Source: CAYHVH01 sp964360335 (lineage in GTDB: Bacteria > Patescibacteriota > Doudnabacteria > UBA920 > 2-01-FULL-46-14). From it: DNA of 23,039 nt. Under the pieces are notes generated by a model. That model worked only from the letters and a program-made list of their open reading frames with translations, was not told the origin of the DNA and made no database searches. The stretch lies in assembly GCA_964360335.1 (NCBI GenBank), contig CAYHVH010000013.1:1-23039 (forward strand). Direction: 5' to 3'. Both the position numbers and the translations under genes were made by a program. Positions 13,229 through 18,370 of this stretch are shown piece by piece (positions within the stretch are counted from its first letter, which is position 1; each line of letters begins with the position of its first letter).

Positions 13229-13258
13229 TCCGCCAGAGGCGGATCAGCCTTAGGCTGA
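13229..13258. repeat. 30-bp palindromic doublet, TCCGCC/TCAGCC variant
   Basis: Two abutting 15-bp palindromes, TCCGCCAGAGGCGGA and TCAGCCTTAGGCTGA. The second has compensatory changes that preserve its stem. It lies in the presumed leader of tRNA-Ser(TGA), 15 bp from the doublet at 13184-13213. Confidence 0.8.
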
Positions 13259-13297
13259 AAACCCTCCAACTATGCGACCCCAGCTCGCGTGTCCAGC

Positions 13298-13326
13298 ATT
13301 GTACCAAACAATTGCTCGGTAAGCAA
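13298..13326 (-). promoter_or_regulatory. Promoter reading towards tRNA-Ser(TGA)
   Basis: On the minus strand, TTGCTT (13321-13326) and TGG-TACAAT (-10 at 13298-13303) are 17 bp apart, a good sigma-70 layout with an extended -10. The transcript would run about 125 nt before tRNA-Ser(TGA) and include both palindromic doublets. Confidence 0.55.
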
Positions 13327-13341
13327 CGGTCGTGGTAAAAT
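13312..13341 (+). promoter_or_regulatory. Promoter of the two-TM protein gene, leaderless arrangement
   Basis: TTGCTC (13312-13317) and TGG-TAAAAT (-10 at 13336-13341) are 18 bp apart. The -10 ends six nucleotides before the ATG at 13348, so the mRNA would start at the start codon. This promoter interleaves with the divergent tRNA promoter at 13298-13326. Confidence 0.5.
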
Positions 13342-13347
13342 AAAGTC

Positions 13348-13833
13348 ATGCGTGAACCGGAAAAATCCGAACTAACAAAAATTACCTGGACGGCGCCGGA
13401 ATTCGTTCATTACCCAAAAAGTCCGCTATGGTTCGGGCTGGCGATTCTGGCCGGCTTGGCTCTCACCATCTATTTCTTCTTTCAGAAAGACTTCCTCACA
13501 GCGGTACTGTTTCTGCTTTTGCTCATCGTCATCGTGGTCTTTGCCAAAATGCCGCCCCGGACCATAAAAATCGAACTCGACGGACTGGGCATCAAATTAA
13601 ACCAGAGACGACTGCCTTATCAGCAAATTAAAAGCTTCTGGATTGTCTATGAACCGCCGGCGGTAAAAACTCTAAACCTCGAGACGACTGCCCGCCTTAA
13701 CCGGTTTTTGACCTTGCAGTTGGCGGAAGAGAACCCGGTAAAAATTCGCGAGTACCTAGCAAAGCACCTGTCGGAAGATTTGGACAAAGGCGAACAGTTC
13801 TCGGACAAGCTTTCCCGAACTTTGAAATTCTAG
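13348..13833 (+). CDS. Two-TM membrane protein of unknown function
   Basis: A 161-residue protein I cannot assign to a characterised family. The N-terminal 25 residues are polar and contain ITWTAPEFVHYPKSPLWF. Two adjacent hydrophobic helices follow (about 28-45, GLAILAGLALTIYFFF, and about 50-67, TAVLFLLLLIVIVVF). The C-terminal part (about 70-161) is soluble: alternating strands such as TIKIELDGLGIKLNQRRLPYQQIKSFWIVYE suggest a pleckstrin-homology-like cytoplasmic domain, as in bacterial small membrane proteins with two helices plus a PH-like fold; this is inference. A promoter immediately upstream implies independent, possibly leaderless, expression. Codon use is like the neighbours, and no operon partner is visible. 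Confidence 0.72.
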   Translation: MREPEKSELTKITWTAPEFVHYPKSPLWFGLAILAGLALTIYFFFQKDFLTAVLFLLLLIVIVVFAKMPPRTIKIELDGLGIKLNQRRLPYQQIKSFWIVYEPPAVKTLNLETTARLNRFLTLQLAEENPVKIREYLAKHLSEDLDKGEQFSDKLSRTLKF

Positions 13834-13997
13834 CCCCTCTCCCGCTTAGTACCAAAAAAACCAAGTTCCAAACTGCTCACATACGCCCGTAGCTTCCGCC
13901 GACGCTTTCGTTATACTCAAGCTTTGGCGGACGAGAATCTCGTACTCAACGCAACTCTCGCCCGTCGAAGCTTCGGCTCAAACCGAAGCGAAGTCGG

Positions 13998-14048
13998 GCG
14001 CCCGTAGCTTCCGCCAAAGGCGGATCCGCCTCGGGCGGACAACGGATA
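13998..14048 (+). pseudogene. tRNA-Arg 5' fragment with a 30-bp palindromic insert in the D-arm
   Basis: GCGCCCGTAGCT (13998-14009) and CAACGGATA (14040-14048) join to the first 21 nt of the intact tRNA-Arg at 14195 with one mismatch (20/21) once the 30-bp repeat between them (14010-14039) is removed. The remainder of the tRNA does not follow: the sequence continues CCTGCCCGCC. It is therefore a fragment and not a working gene. Confidence 0.6.
14010..14039. repeat. 30-bp palindromic doublet in a tRNA-Arg D-arm
   Basis: Two abutting palindromes, TCCGCCAAAGGCGGA and TCCGCCTCGGGCGGA. It matches the copy inside recG (16030-16059) at 27 of 30 positions. Confidence 0.85.
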
Positions 14049-14102
14049 CCTGCCCGCCATGGCCTGAGCCCCTATAGCTCAACGGATAGAGCGCCCCGGT
14101 GG

Positions 14103-14122
14103 TAGTCCCGACAAGTCGGGAC
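14103..14122. repeat. Palindrome GTCCCGAC-AA-GTCGGGAC in insert 1 of the split tRNA-Arg
   Basis: A perfect 8-bp hairpin with an AA loop lies within the 42-nt insert at tRNA position 26/27. An outer GCCCCG (14093-14098) / CGGGGC (14127-14132) pair closes the structure at the insertion point. Confidence 0.75.
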
Positions 14123-14147
14123 ACAACGGGGCAGGCGGCCCTGTTTA

Positions 14148-14296
14148 CCCCGCACTTTTTTACACATCTCCTATCAACCACGTTAATACCACTCGCCCCC
14201 GTAGCTCAACGGATAGAGCGCGGCCCTGCGGAGGCTGAGATCGAGGTTCAATTCCCCGCGGGGGTACCAAAACGATGGTATGATAAAAGTGCGGGG
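14148..14296. repeat. 12-bp inverted repeat bounding the nested tRNA cassette
   Basis: CCCCGCACTTTT (14148-14159) and AAAAGTGCGGGG (14285-14296) are perfect reverse complements. The right arm abuts tRNA position 35 of the outer gene; the left arm lies 4 nt (TTTA) after position 34. Between the arms are the intact tRNA-Arg and short spacers, with a further ATACCA/TGGTAT pair. Confidence 0.85.
14195..14269 (+). tRNA. tRNA-Arg(GCG), nested inside another tRNA-Arg gene
   Basis: Acceptor GCCCCCG/CGGGGGT, D-arm GCTC-AACGGATA-GAGC, anticodon stem CGGCC/GGCTG with loop CTGCGGA (anticodon GCG, reading CGC and CGU), a 4-nt variable loop, T-loop TTCAATT, discriminator A and encoded CCA (14267-14269). 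The T-stem CGAGG/CCCCG has one A-C mismatch. It is a plausible functional tRNA, but it lies in the anticodon-position insert of a second tRNA-Arg with the same anticodon. Confidence 0.85.
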
Positions 14297-14369
14297 CGGA
14301 GGCTGAGATAGAGGTTCAATTCCTCTTAGGGGTACAGGCGATGGCAGGCGGGGAGCATCAGCTTGCGGA

Positions 14370-14389
14370 GCGCGGGCGCAAGCCCGCGC
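14370..14389 (+). repeat. Very GC-rich hairpin with GCAA tetraloop before recG
   Basis: GCGCGGGC-GCAA-GCCCGCGC is an 8-bp perfect stem closed by a GNRA tetraloop. A second small hairpin, CTGCC-GGTA-GGCAG, lies near 14440-14453. No T-run follows, so neither looks like an intrinsic terminator. This 141-bp gap before recG holds no gene. Confidence 0.7.
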
Positions 14390-14475
14390 GGAGCAGTCAT
14401 TTCCGACAAAGTTACATTTGGTGCAGGGCGGGGCTAACCTGCCGGTAGGCAGAGTTTGAACTTTGATTTTTACCT

Positions 14476-16557
14476 ATGCTCTCCCTTAATGACCAGATAA
14501 ATAAACTCCACCTCGTCGGCCCCTCCACGGAAGGGGCTTTGCGTCATTTAGGGGTCCAGACAGTTGCTGATCTTTTATACTATTTCCCCCGGGAATGGCA
14601 GGATTTATCCAAGCTCCAAAAAATCGCGACCATCCAACCTAACGAGATAGCCAATCTTCAGGCCACAGTCAAAAAGGTAAGCGCGCGCCGGACTCCCGTC
14701 CGGAAAATGCATCTCCTGGAAGCGCTCCTCGAGGACGACAGCGGGAGCATCAAAGCGGTATGGTTCAACCAGCCATTTCTGAAAAATTCCCTCCAAGAAA
14801 ATCGCGAATATTATTTCAGCGGCAAGGCGCAAATCTATGAGACTCCTGGTAAACGGGCAGAGCTGCAACTCCAAAACCCGACCTTTGAGCTCAAGAAACC
14901 CGAAACCATTCATACCGCGGGCATCATTCCCGTTTACCAGTTGACCGAGGGGCTGACGCAGAAACAATTGCGCTATTGGCTGAAGCTTGCCCTGGTTACC
15001 CTGCCCTCTCTAGAAGACCCGCTGCCTCCCGCGCTGCGCCAATCTTTGGGACTGGTTGATTTAAAAACCGCCATAAAAAATATTCACTTTCCCGTAAGCG
15101 GAGAAGTTTTGCAGGCCGCCAGGCTGCGCCTAAGCTTTGACGAGCTGTTTTTGTTTCAGCTGGCGCTGCAGTCATTTAAACAGAAACTTCGGCTGCTGCC
15201 CGCGCCCCAAATTCCCTTTGACACCGAACTCATCAAGCGCTTCGTGGCCGGGCTGCCCTTCCGCCTCACCAATTCCCAAAGACTGGCGACTTGGGAAATT
15301 TTACAGGACCTGCAAAAACCGCACCCGATGAACCGCCTCATGGAAGGCGAGGTCGGTTCCGGCAAGACCGTGGTGGCGGGCCTCGCCATGCTCCAAGTGG
15401 CGGCCATGGGCTACCAAACGGTTCTCCTCGCTCCTACGGAAATCCTGGCCTGGCAGCACCACCAAACCTTAAAAACCTTGTTTGCGCGGGAACCCGAACT
15501 TCCTTTGGCTCTTTTGACCAGAAGCCGCAAAATTGGGGCCCTCTCGGACATCGCCGCGGGCACGACCCGGATGATTATCGGCACCCACGCTCTCCTCCAA
15601 GAGCATATCAAATTTCAGAAAATCGGCCTTTTAGTTGTGGACGAACAGCACCGCTTCGGCGTCAAGCAGCGAAGTCAGCTCCAAAATTCCGGTAAAGAGG
15701 TCCTGGTGCCCCACCTCCTGTCCATGACTGCGACCCCCATCCCCCGGACCTTGGCCCTGGCCTTTTACGGCGACCTGGACATTTCCCAGCTAAAGGAACT
15801 GCCGATGGGTCGCAAAAAAATCATCACCCGTTTGGTCGAGCCGGAGAACCGCCCCGCGGCGTACGAATTTATTCGCAAGGAACTTGGGGCCGGCCGACAA
15901 GCTTACGTCATTACCCCGCTCATCGAGGAAAGCGATACTTTGGGCGTCAAATCGGCAATTCTGGAAGCGGAAAAATTAAAAACCGAAATCTTCCCAGAAT
16001 TTCAAATCGGGCTGCTGCACGGCCGCCTCCCCGCCAAAGGCGGGTCCGCCTCCGGCGGAAAGGCATCCAAAGAACAAGTTATGCACGACTTCCGAGAAGG
16101 GAAAATCCAGATTTTGGTGGCGACTTCGGTCGTCGAGGTCGGGGTGGACATAGCAAACGCCACGATTATGCTTGTCGAAAACGCCGAACGCTTTGGCTTG
16201 GCGCAACTCCATCAACTCCGGGGGCGGGTCGGCCGCTCCGCACTCCAGTCTTATTGCCTGCTGTTTGCGGAAAGCTCAACTGCGTCCACCCGGGAGCGGC
16301 TGGAGGCAGTGGTCAAATCCAACGACGGTTTTGCCTTGGCCGAGCGGGACCTGGAGCTCCGGGGCCCCGGAGAAATTATGGGCCTTAAACAATCCGGCTA
16401 CATTCCTTTTAGAATCGCCAAACTTACCAACCGCAAGCTGGTCAAATTGGCGAAACTCGAGGCGGAAAAGTTCCTGCGGGAGTATCCTGACCTTGGAGAT
16501 TTTCCGCACCTCAAACAAAAAGTCGAAACTATTTCCCGCGACGCGCATTTGGAATAA
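14476..16557 (+). CDS. recG: ATP-dependent DNA helicase RecG, with an in-frame palindromic-repeat insert
   Basis: RecG remodels stalled replication forks and Holliday junctions. The protein has 693 residues (typical about 680-700). An N-terminal wedge/OB domain (about 1-190) includes GVQTVADLLYYFPREWQD and an OB-like AVWFNQPFLKN. The helicase core has GEVGSGKT (Walker A, 291-298), LAPTEILAWQHHQ, GTHALLQ, DEQH (389-392), the motif III segment SMTATPIPRTLAL, ATSVVEVGVDIANA, and AERFGLAQLHQLRGRVGR with the TRG region. Between GLLHGRL and SKEQVMHDFREGKIQ lies PAKGGSASGG, encoded exactly by the 30-bp repeat at 16030-16059; this motif-IV/V linker normally has a short polar loop here. The frame is kept, so the protein is probably functional. 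No Shine-Dalgarno precedes the ATG. Confidence 0.96.
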   Translation: MLSLNDQINKLHLVGPSTEGALRHLGVQTVADLLYYFPREWQDLSKLQKIATIQPNEIANLQATVKKVSARRTPVRKMHLLEALLEDDSGSIKAVWFNQPFLKNSLQENREYYFSGKAQIYETPGKRAELQLQNPTFELKKPETIHTAGIIPVYQLTEGLTQKQLRYWLKLALVTLPSLEDPLPPALRQSLGLVDLKTAIKNIHFPVSGEVLQAARLRLSFDELFLFQLALQSFKQKLRLLPAPQIPFDTELIKRFVAGLPFRLTNSQRLATWEILQDLQKPHPMNRLMEGEVGSGKTVVAGLAMLQVAAMGYQTVLLAPTEILAWQHHQTLKTLFAREPELPLALLTRSRKIGALSDIAAGTTRMIIGTHALLQEHIKFQKIGLLVVDEQHRFGVKQRSQLQNSGKEVLVPHLLSMTATPIPRTLALAFYGDLDISQLKELPMGRKKIITRLVEPENRPAAYEFIRKELGAGRQAYVITPLIEESDTLGVKSAILEAEKLKTEIFPEFQIGLLHGRLPAKGGSASGGKASKEQVMHDFREGKIQILVATSVVEVGVDIANATIMLVENAERFGLAQLHQLRGRVGRSALQSYCLLFAESSTASTRERLEAVVKSNDGFALAERDLELRGPGEIMGLKQSGYIPFRIAKLTNRKLVKLAKLEAEKFLREYPDLGDFPHLKQKVETISRDAHLE
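16030..16059. repeat. 30-bp palindromic doublet inside recG (ten codons)
   Basis: CCCGCCAAAGGCGGG followed directly by TCCGCCTCCGGCGGA. It encodes residues 519-528 (PAKGGSASGG) of RecG in frame. It is 27/30 identical to the noncoding copy at 14010-14039. Confidence 0.88.
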
Positions 16558-16615
16558 ACCTCAATATTTATCCCCGGTTTATGCCGCAGAGGAAAATTTT
16601 CAGGCGGTTTTCGAC

Positions 16616-16644
16616 TTGACAATTTCCCTCTTCAATGGTAAACT
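16616..16644 (+). promoter_or_regulatory. Consensus sigma-70 promoter of the unrecognised 115-aa gene
   Basis: TTGACA (16616-16621), a 17-bp spacer and TAAACT (16639-16644), preceded by TGG so that the -10 is extended. This is the best -35/-10 pair in the window. Transcription would begin near 16651, about 165 nt upstream of the ATG at 16817. Confidence 0.8.
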
Positions 16645-16650
16645 AGTCAC

Positions 16651-16816
16651 AAACGCCGTCCCACGTTTTACCTCTCCGCAAATCTCCGCAGATCCCACCT
16701 CGCAGTAGCCCTTTGCCGAGCCAGACAATAGGGGAAGCTGGCTTCGTTGAGGAAAAGACAGCCAAAAAAGACGGCATACCAAGGAGGAAAAACTTCTTTT
16801 CTACTGAGGAGAAACC
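16651..16816 (+). promoter_or_regulatory. Long 5' leader with purine-rich ribosome sites
   Basis: The region between the promoter and the ATG has a GCCAG...CTGGC hairpin (about 16719-16742), a first purine-rich AAGGAGG (16790-16796) and a second GAGGAG (about 16806-16811) at correct spacing to the ATG at 16817. Strong Shine-Dalgarno sites are unusual in this window, so the leader may regulate translation. No known riboswitch class was recognised. Confidence 0.4.
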
Positions 16817-17164
16817 ATGCCAGAGTACGTCGGGCCTCCGGTCACCAACCGGAAAGTAATCAATTACCGAAAGAAGCGGTTCTTTCCACTTCAGCTACCT
16901 ATCACGACCGGACTCCTGAATGGAGCAGTCAGGTCGTGTTCAAAGGTCAAAACCCGAGCAGATGGAAAAGCACTGGTGGTGGCTGGTCGTATCAACTGCC
17001 ACCGAGAATTCCACGTACTCATCGCCCACCCGGATGACCCCACACAGAGGGGCAACTGGTGCAGCATTAACGCCAAGCTGACCGGCCTAAATGAGCCGCA
17101 ACTTGAATTGCTCGCGGAGGCCATTACGAGCGCAAGGCGGCTGGCGCGAACACACGCCTCCTAA
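16817..17164 (+). CDS. Unrecognised 115-residue basic protein
   Basis: I do not recognise this protein. The ATG is supported by a good Shine-Dalgarno (GAGGAG, six-nt spacing), the strongest in the window. The protein is basic and soluble, with no membrane segment. The first 30 residues are rich in Lys/Arg (NRKVINYRKKRFF); the centre has alternating strands (ADGKALVVAGRINCHREFHVLIAH); the C-terminus is a helix (EPQLELLAEAITSARRLAR). Two cysteines plus one in CSIN give no clear zinc motif. A nucleic-acid-binding role is possible from charge alone. It has its own promoter, a long leader, a structured 3' region and a terminator, so it is a monocistronic unit convergent with the secretion operon. 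An overlapping frame (16747-17037) lacks these signals. Confidence 0.62.
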   Translation: MPEYVGPPVTNRKVINYRKKRFFPLQLPITTGLLNGAVRSCSKVKTRADGKALVVAGRINCHREFHVLIAHPDDPTQRGNWCSINAKLTGLNEPQLELLAEAITSARRLARTHAS

Positions 17165-17168
17165 GTAG

Positions 17169-17223
17169 TGTCAGCATCTCTGACCAAGCGTCGGCAAGGA
17201 CTGTCCGGTCAGGAATGCTGACA
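17169..17223 (+). ncRNA. Structured 3' element after the 115-aa gene
   Basis: TGTCAGCAT (17169-17177) pairs with ATGCTGACA (17215-17223), and CTGACC (17180-17185) with GGTCAG (17207-17212), leaving a 21-nt apical part. The two-tier stem has no T-run, so it is a stable 3' UTR structure or small RNA and not a simple terminator. Whether it is functional is unknown. Confidence 0.4.
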
Positions 17224-17266
17224 AAATCAGTTTGAATTTGCCTGGCGGCGCTGGACAGTCACCGGG

Positions 17267-17321
17267 CAGAGGGTGGGGAGTGGCCGTTCCCGTGGCTCCT
17301 CCCCCTTCTTTTTTTTTGTCT
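17267..17321 (+). terminator. Rho-independent terminator
   Basis: GGGTGGGGAG (about 17269-17280) can pair with CTCCTCCCCC (about 17297-17306), followed by TTC and a run of nine T. It ends the transcript of the 115-aa gene just before the convergent operon end at 17328. Confidence 0.75.
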
Positions 17322-17327
17322 TACTTA

Positions 17328-18362
17328 TTACAACTCGAGCCGGTAGAGATAGCCGGTTTTTTGGTCGACGAAGAACAGGAGCGGCTTTTGGGGGTGCAAA
17401 ATCAAGTTTTGGGGAGAATAAGCTTCACTCTCGCCAAATTTGTAAATTTCTTCTTGCTCCTGATTATCCACCTGGTATTTGATGAAACCAGCCGGGGAGC
17501 CGACAAGGAGCGCCTGGCCGTCCTCCTGCCAAGCTGTGCGTTCAATTTCGGCGGTGAGGGACAAATCTCGGGCTTGCGAAGTCAAAAGGTCAAAGAGCAC
17601 CAAGCGCGGCGGGCCTCCGGATGCGTCTCCCAACTTGGCCGCCAAAAGTTTGGTCCCGTCGGGGGAGAAACTTACTCCTTGGTAACCGGCATTTGTCCCC
17701 AGCGCCCGAAACTTTCCGGTAAAGAGGTCCACGACCAGCAATTTGCTGGGGTTCTTGAGATCCCGGGTCCAGAGGGCAACTTCTTGCTTCACCGGTGAGG
17801 CCAGAAGCTCATAATCCGGGCGAAACAAATCGGCAATTTTGGTAAAATTCGTGCCTCGGGCGTCCGAAACCTTGAGTTCGTGGGTCGCTTGCGTCACCCA
17901 GTCATAGACGATTTTGTTCCCGCCTGGCAGGAACTGGGGAGAACGCAGGGTCGGGGGGTATGGCGCGAGAGTAGAAGACGTGGCGTCAAAAAACAGATAG
18001 CGGCTATGGCCATCCAGCGTGGAAACGACAATAAAATCCTTGCTGTCCGTGGGCCACAACACGCCCTCTGGATTTTGAATCACCGCGGAGAGCGGATATT
18101 CCTCCGGGGGATCGCTACCCTCAATGTGTTTCCGGAAAAGTTTCCCCTCTTCCGTCATAAACCAAATCTTCTCGCGGTCAAAGGACAACACCGGGGAGAG
18201 GACCCGCTCCGGCACCAAAGCCTGAGGCTTCGAGGAGAGCGAAACTTCTGCCGGGACGCTAGGAGATTCCGGGGAGGACCGGGTAAATAGGTAAACCCCG
18301 GCTGCCGCAATCATCAAGAGCGGGAGCAAGACCAGAAGTCTCACAAAAGCTTTGTTGGTCAT
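17328..18362 (-). CDS. Membrane-anchored WD40/TolB-like propeller protein
   Basis: A 344-residue protein with an N-terminal signal anchor (about residues 8-28, VLLPLLMIAAAGVYLF after a basic MTNKAFVR). The outside domain consists of repeated four-strand blades: VLSFDREKIWFMTEEGKLFR, VLWPTDSKDFIVVSTLDGHSRYLFF, SPQFLPGGNKIVYDW, VSFSPDGTKLLAAK and LILHPQKPLLFFVDQKTGYLYRL. The FSPDGTKL signature is typical of TolB/WD40-like propellers. It is the last gene of the minus-strand secretion operon, 8 nt after the hydrolase gene, so it is likely a surface-exposed accessory factor, perhaps an interaction platform. No catalytic residues are evident. Confidence 0.78.
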   Translation of the reverse strand: MTNKAFVRLLVLLPLLMIAAAGVYLFTRSSPESPSVPAEVSLSSKPQALVPERVLSPVLSFDREKIWFMTEEGKLFRKHIEGSDPPEEYPLSAVIQNPEGVLWPTDSKDFIVVSTLDGHSRYLFFDATSSTLAPYPPTLRSPQFLPGGNKIVYDWVTQATHELKVSDARGTNFTKIADLFRPDYELLASPVKQEVALWTRDLKNPSKLLVVDLFTGKFRALGTNAGYQGVSFSPDGTKLLAAKLGDASGGPPRLVLFDLLTSQARDLSLTAEIERTAWQEDGQALLVGSPAGFIKYQVDNQEQEEIYKFGESEAYSPQNLILHPQKPLLFFVDQKTGYLYRLEL

Positions 18363-18370
18363 GGGTTTAG

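Larger units (their letters stand above)
13885..14067. repeat. Chain of hairpins with tRNA-Arg 5' fragments
   Basis: Consecutive palindromes fill this gap: TCCGCC...GGCGGA with a 13-bp stem at 13895-13931, CGAG-AAT-CTCG at 13932-13942, a long imperfect stem CGCCCG...CGGGCG at 13959-14000, and the 30-bp doublet at 14010-14039. GCCCGTAGCT, the start of a tRNA-Arg, occurs twice, each time followed directly by TCCGCC (13885-13900 and 14000-14015). No protein gene is visible. Confidence 0.6.
14068..14334 (+). tRNA. Interrupted (split) tRNA-Arg(GCG) containing two inserts; functional status unknown
   Basis: Three blocks together spell a tRNA-Arg: positions 1-26 at 14068-14093, 27-34 (CGGCCCTG) at 14136-14143, and 35-72 at 14297-14334. 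Joined they give 72 nt, the same length as the intact gene at 14195-14266, with 65 of 72 positions identical. Acceptor GCCCCTA/TAGGGGT and T-stem AGAGG/CCTCT are fully paired, and the differences from the intact copy are largely compensatory. Insert 1 (42 nt, 14094-14135) is a nested hairpin: GCCCCG/CGGGGC outside and GTCCCGAC/GTCGGGAC inside. Insert 2 (153 nt, 14144-14296) splits the anticodon after G34, ends in a 12-bp inverted repeat and encloses a whole tRNA-Arg. No CCA is encoded. It may be a pseudogene or a tRNA that needs unusual processing. Confidence 0.55.

Noticed and set aside
13184..13258. CRISPR array
   Set aside because: The repeated units are themselves palindromes of different sequence at 15-bp spacing; there are no regular spacers and no cas genes.
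12882..13349. A 155-codon minus-strand frame and 13035-13338 plus-strand frames
   Set aside because: They run through tRNA-Ser(TGA), palindromic repeats and promoter sequence; no plausible protein.
14144..14296. Group I intron as the explanation for the tRNA-Arg anticodon insert
   Set aside because: The insert is only 153 nt, half of which is a tRNA gene. There is no room for the conserved P3-P8 core, although a U before the break and a G at the end could be drawn by shifting the boundary by one base.
14370..14389. Intrinsic terminator before recG
   Set aside because: The stem is very stable but no T-run follows on either strand.
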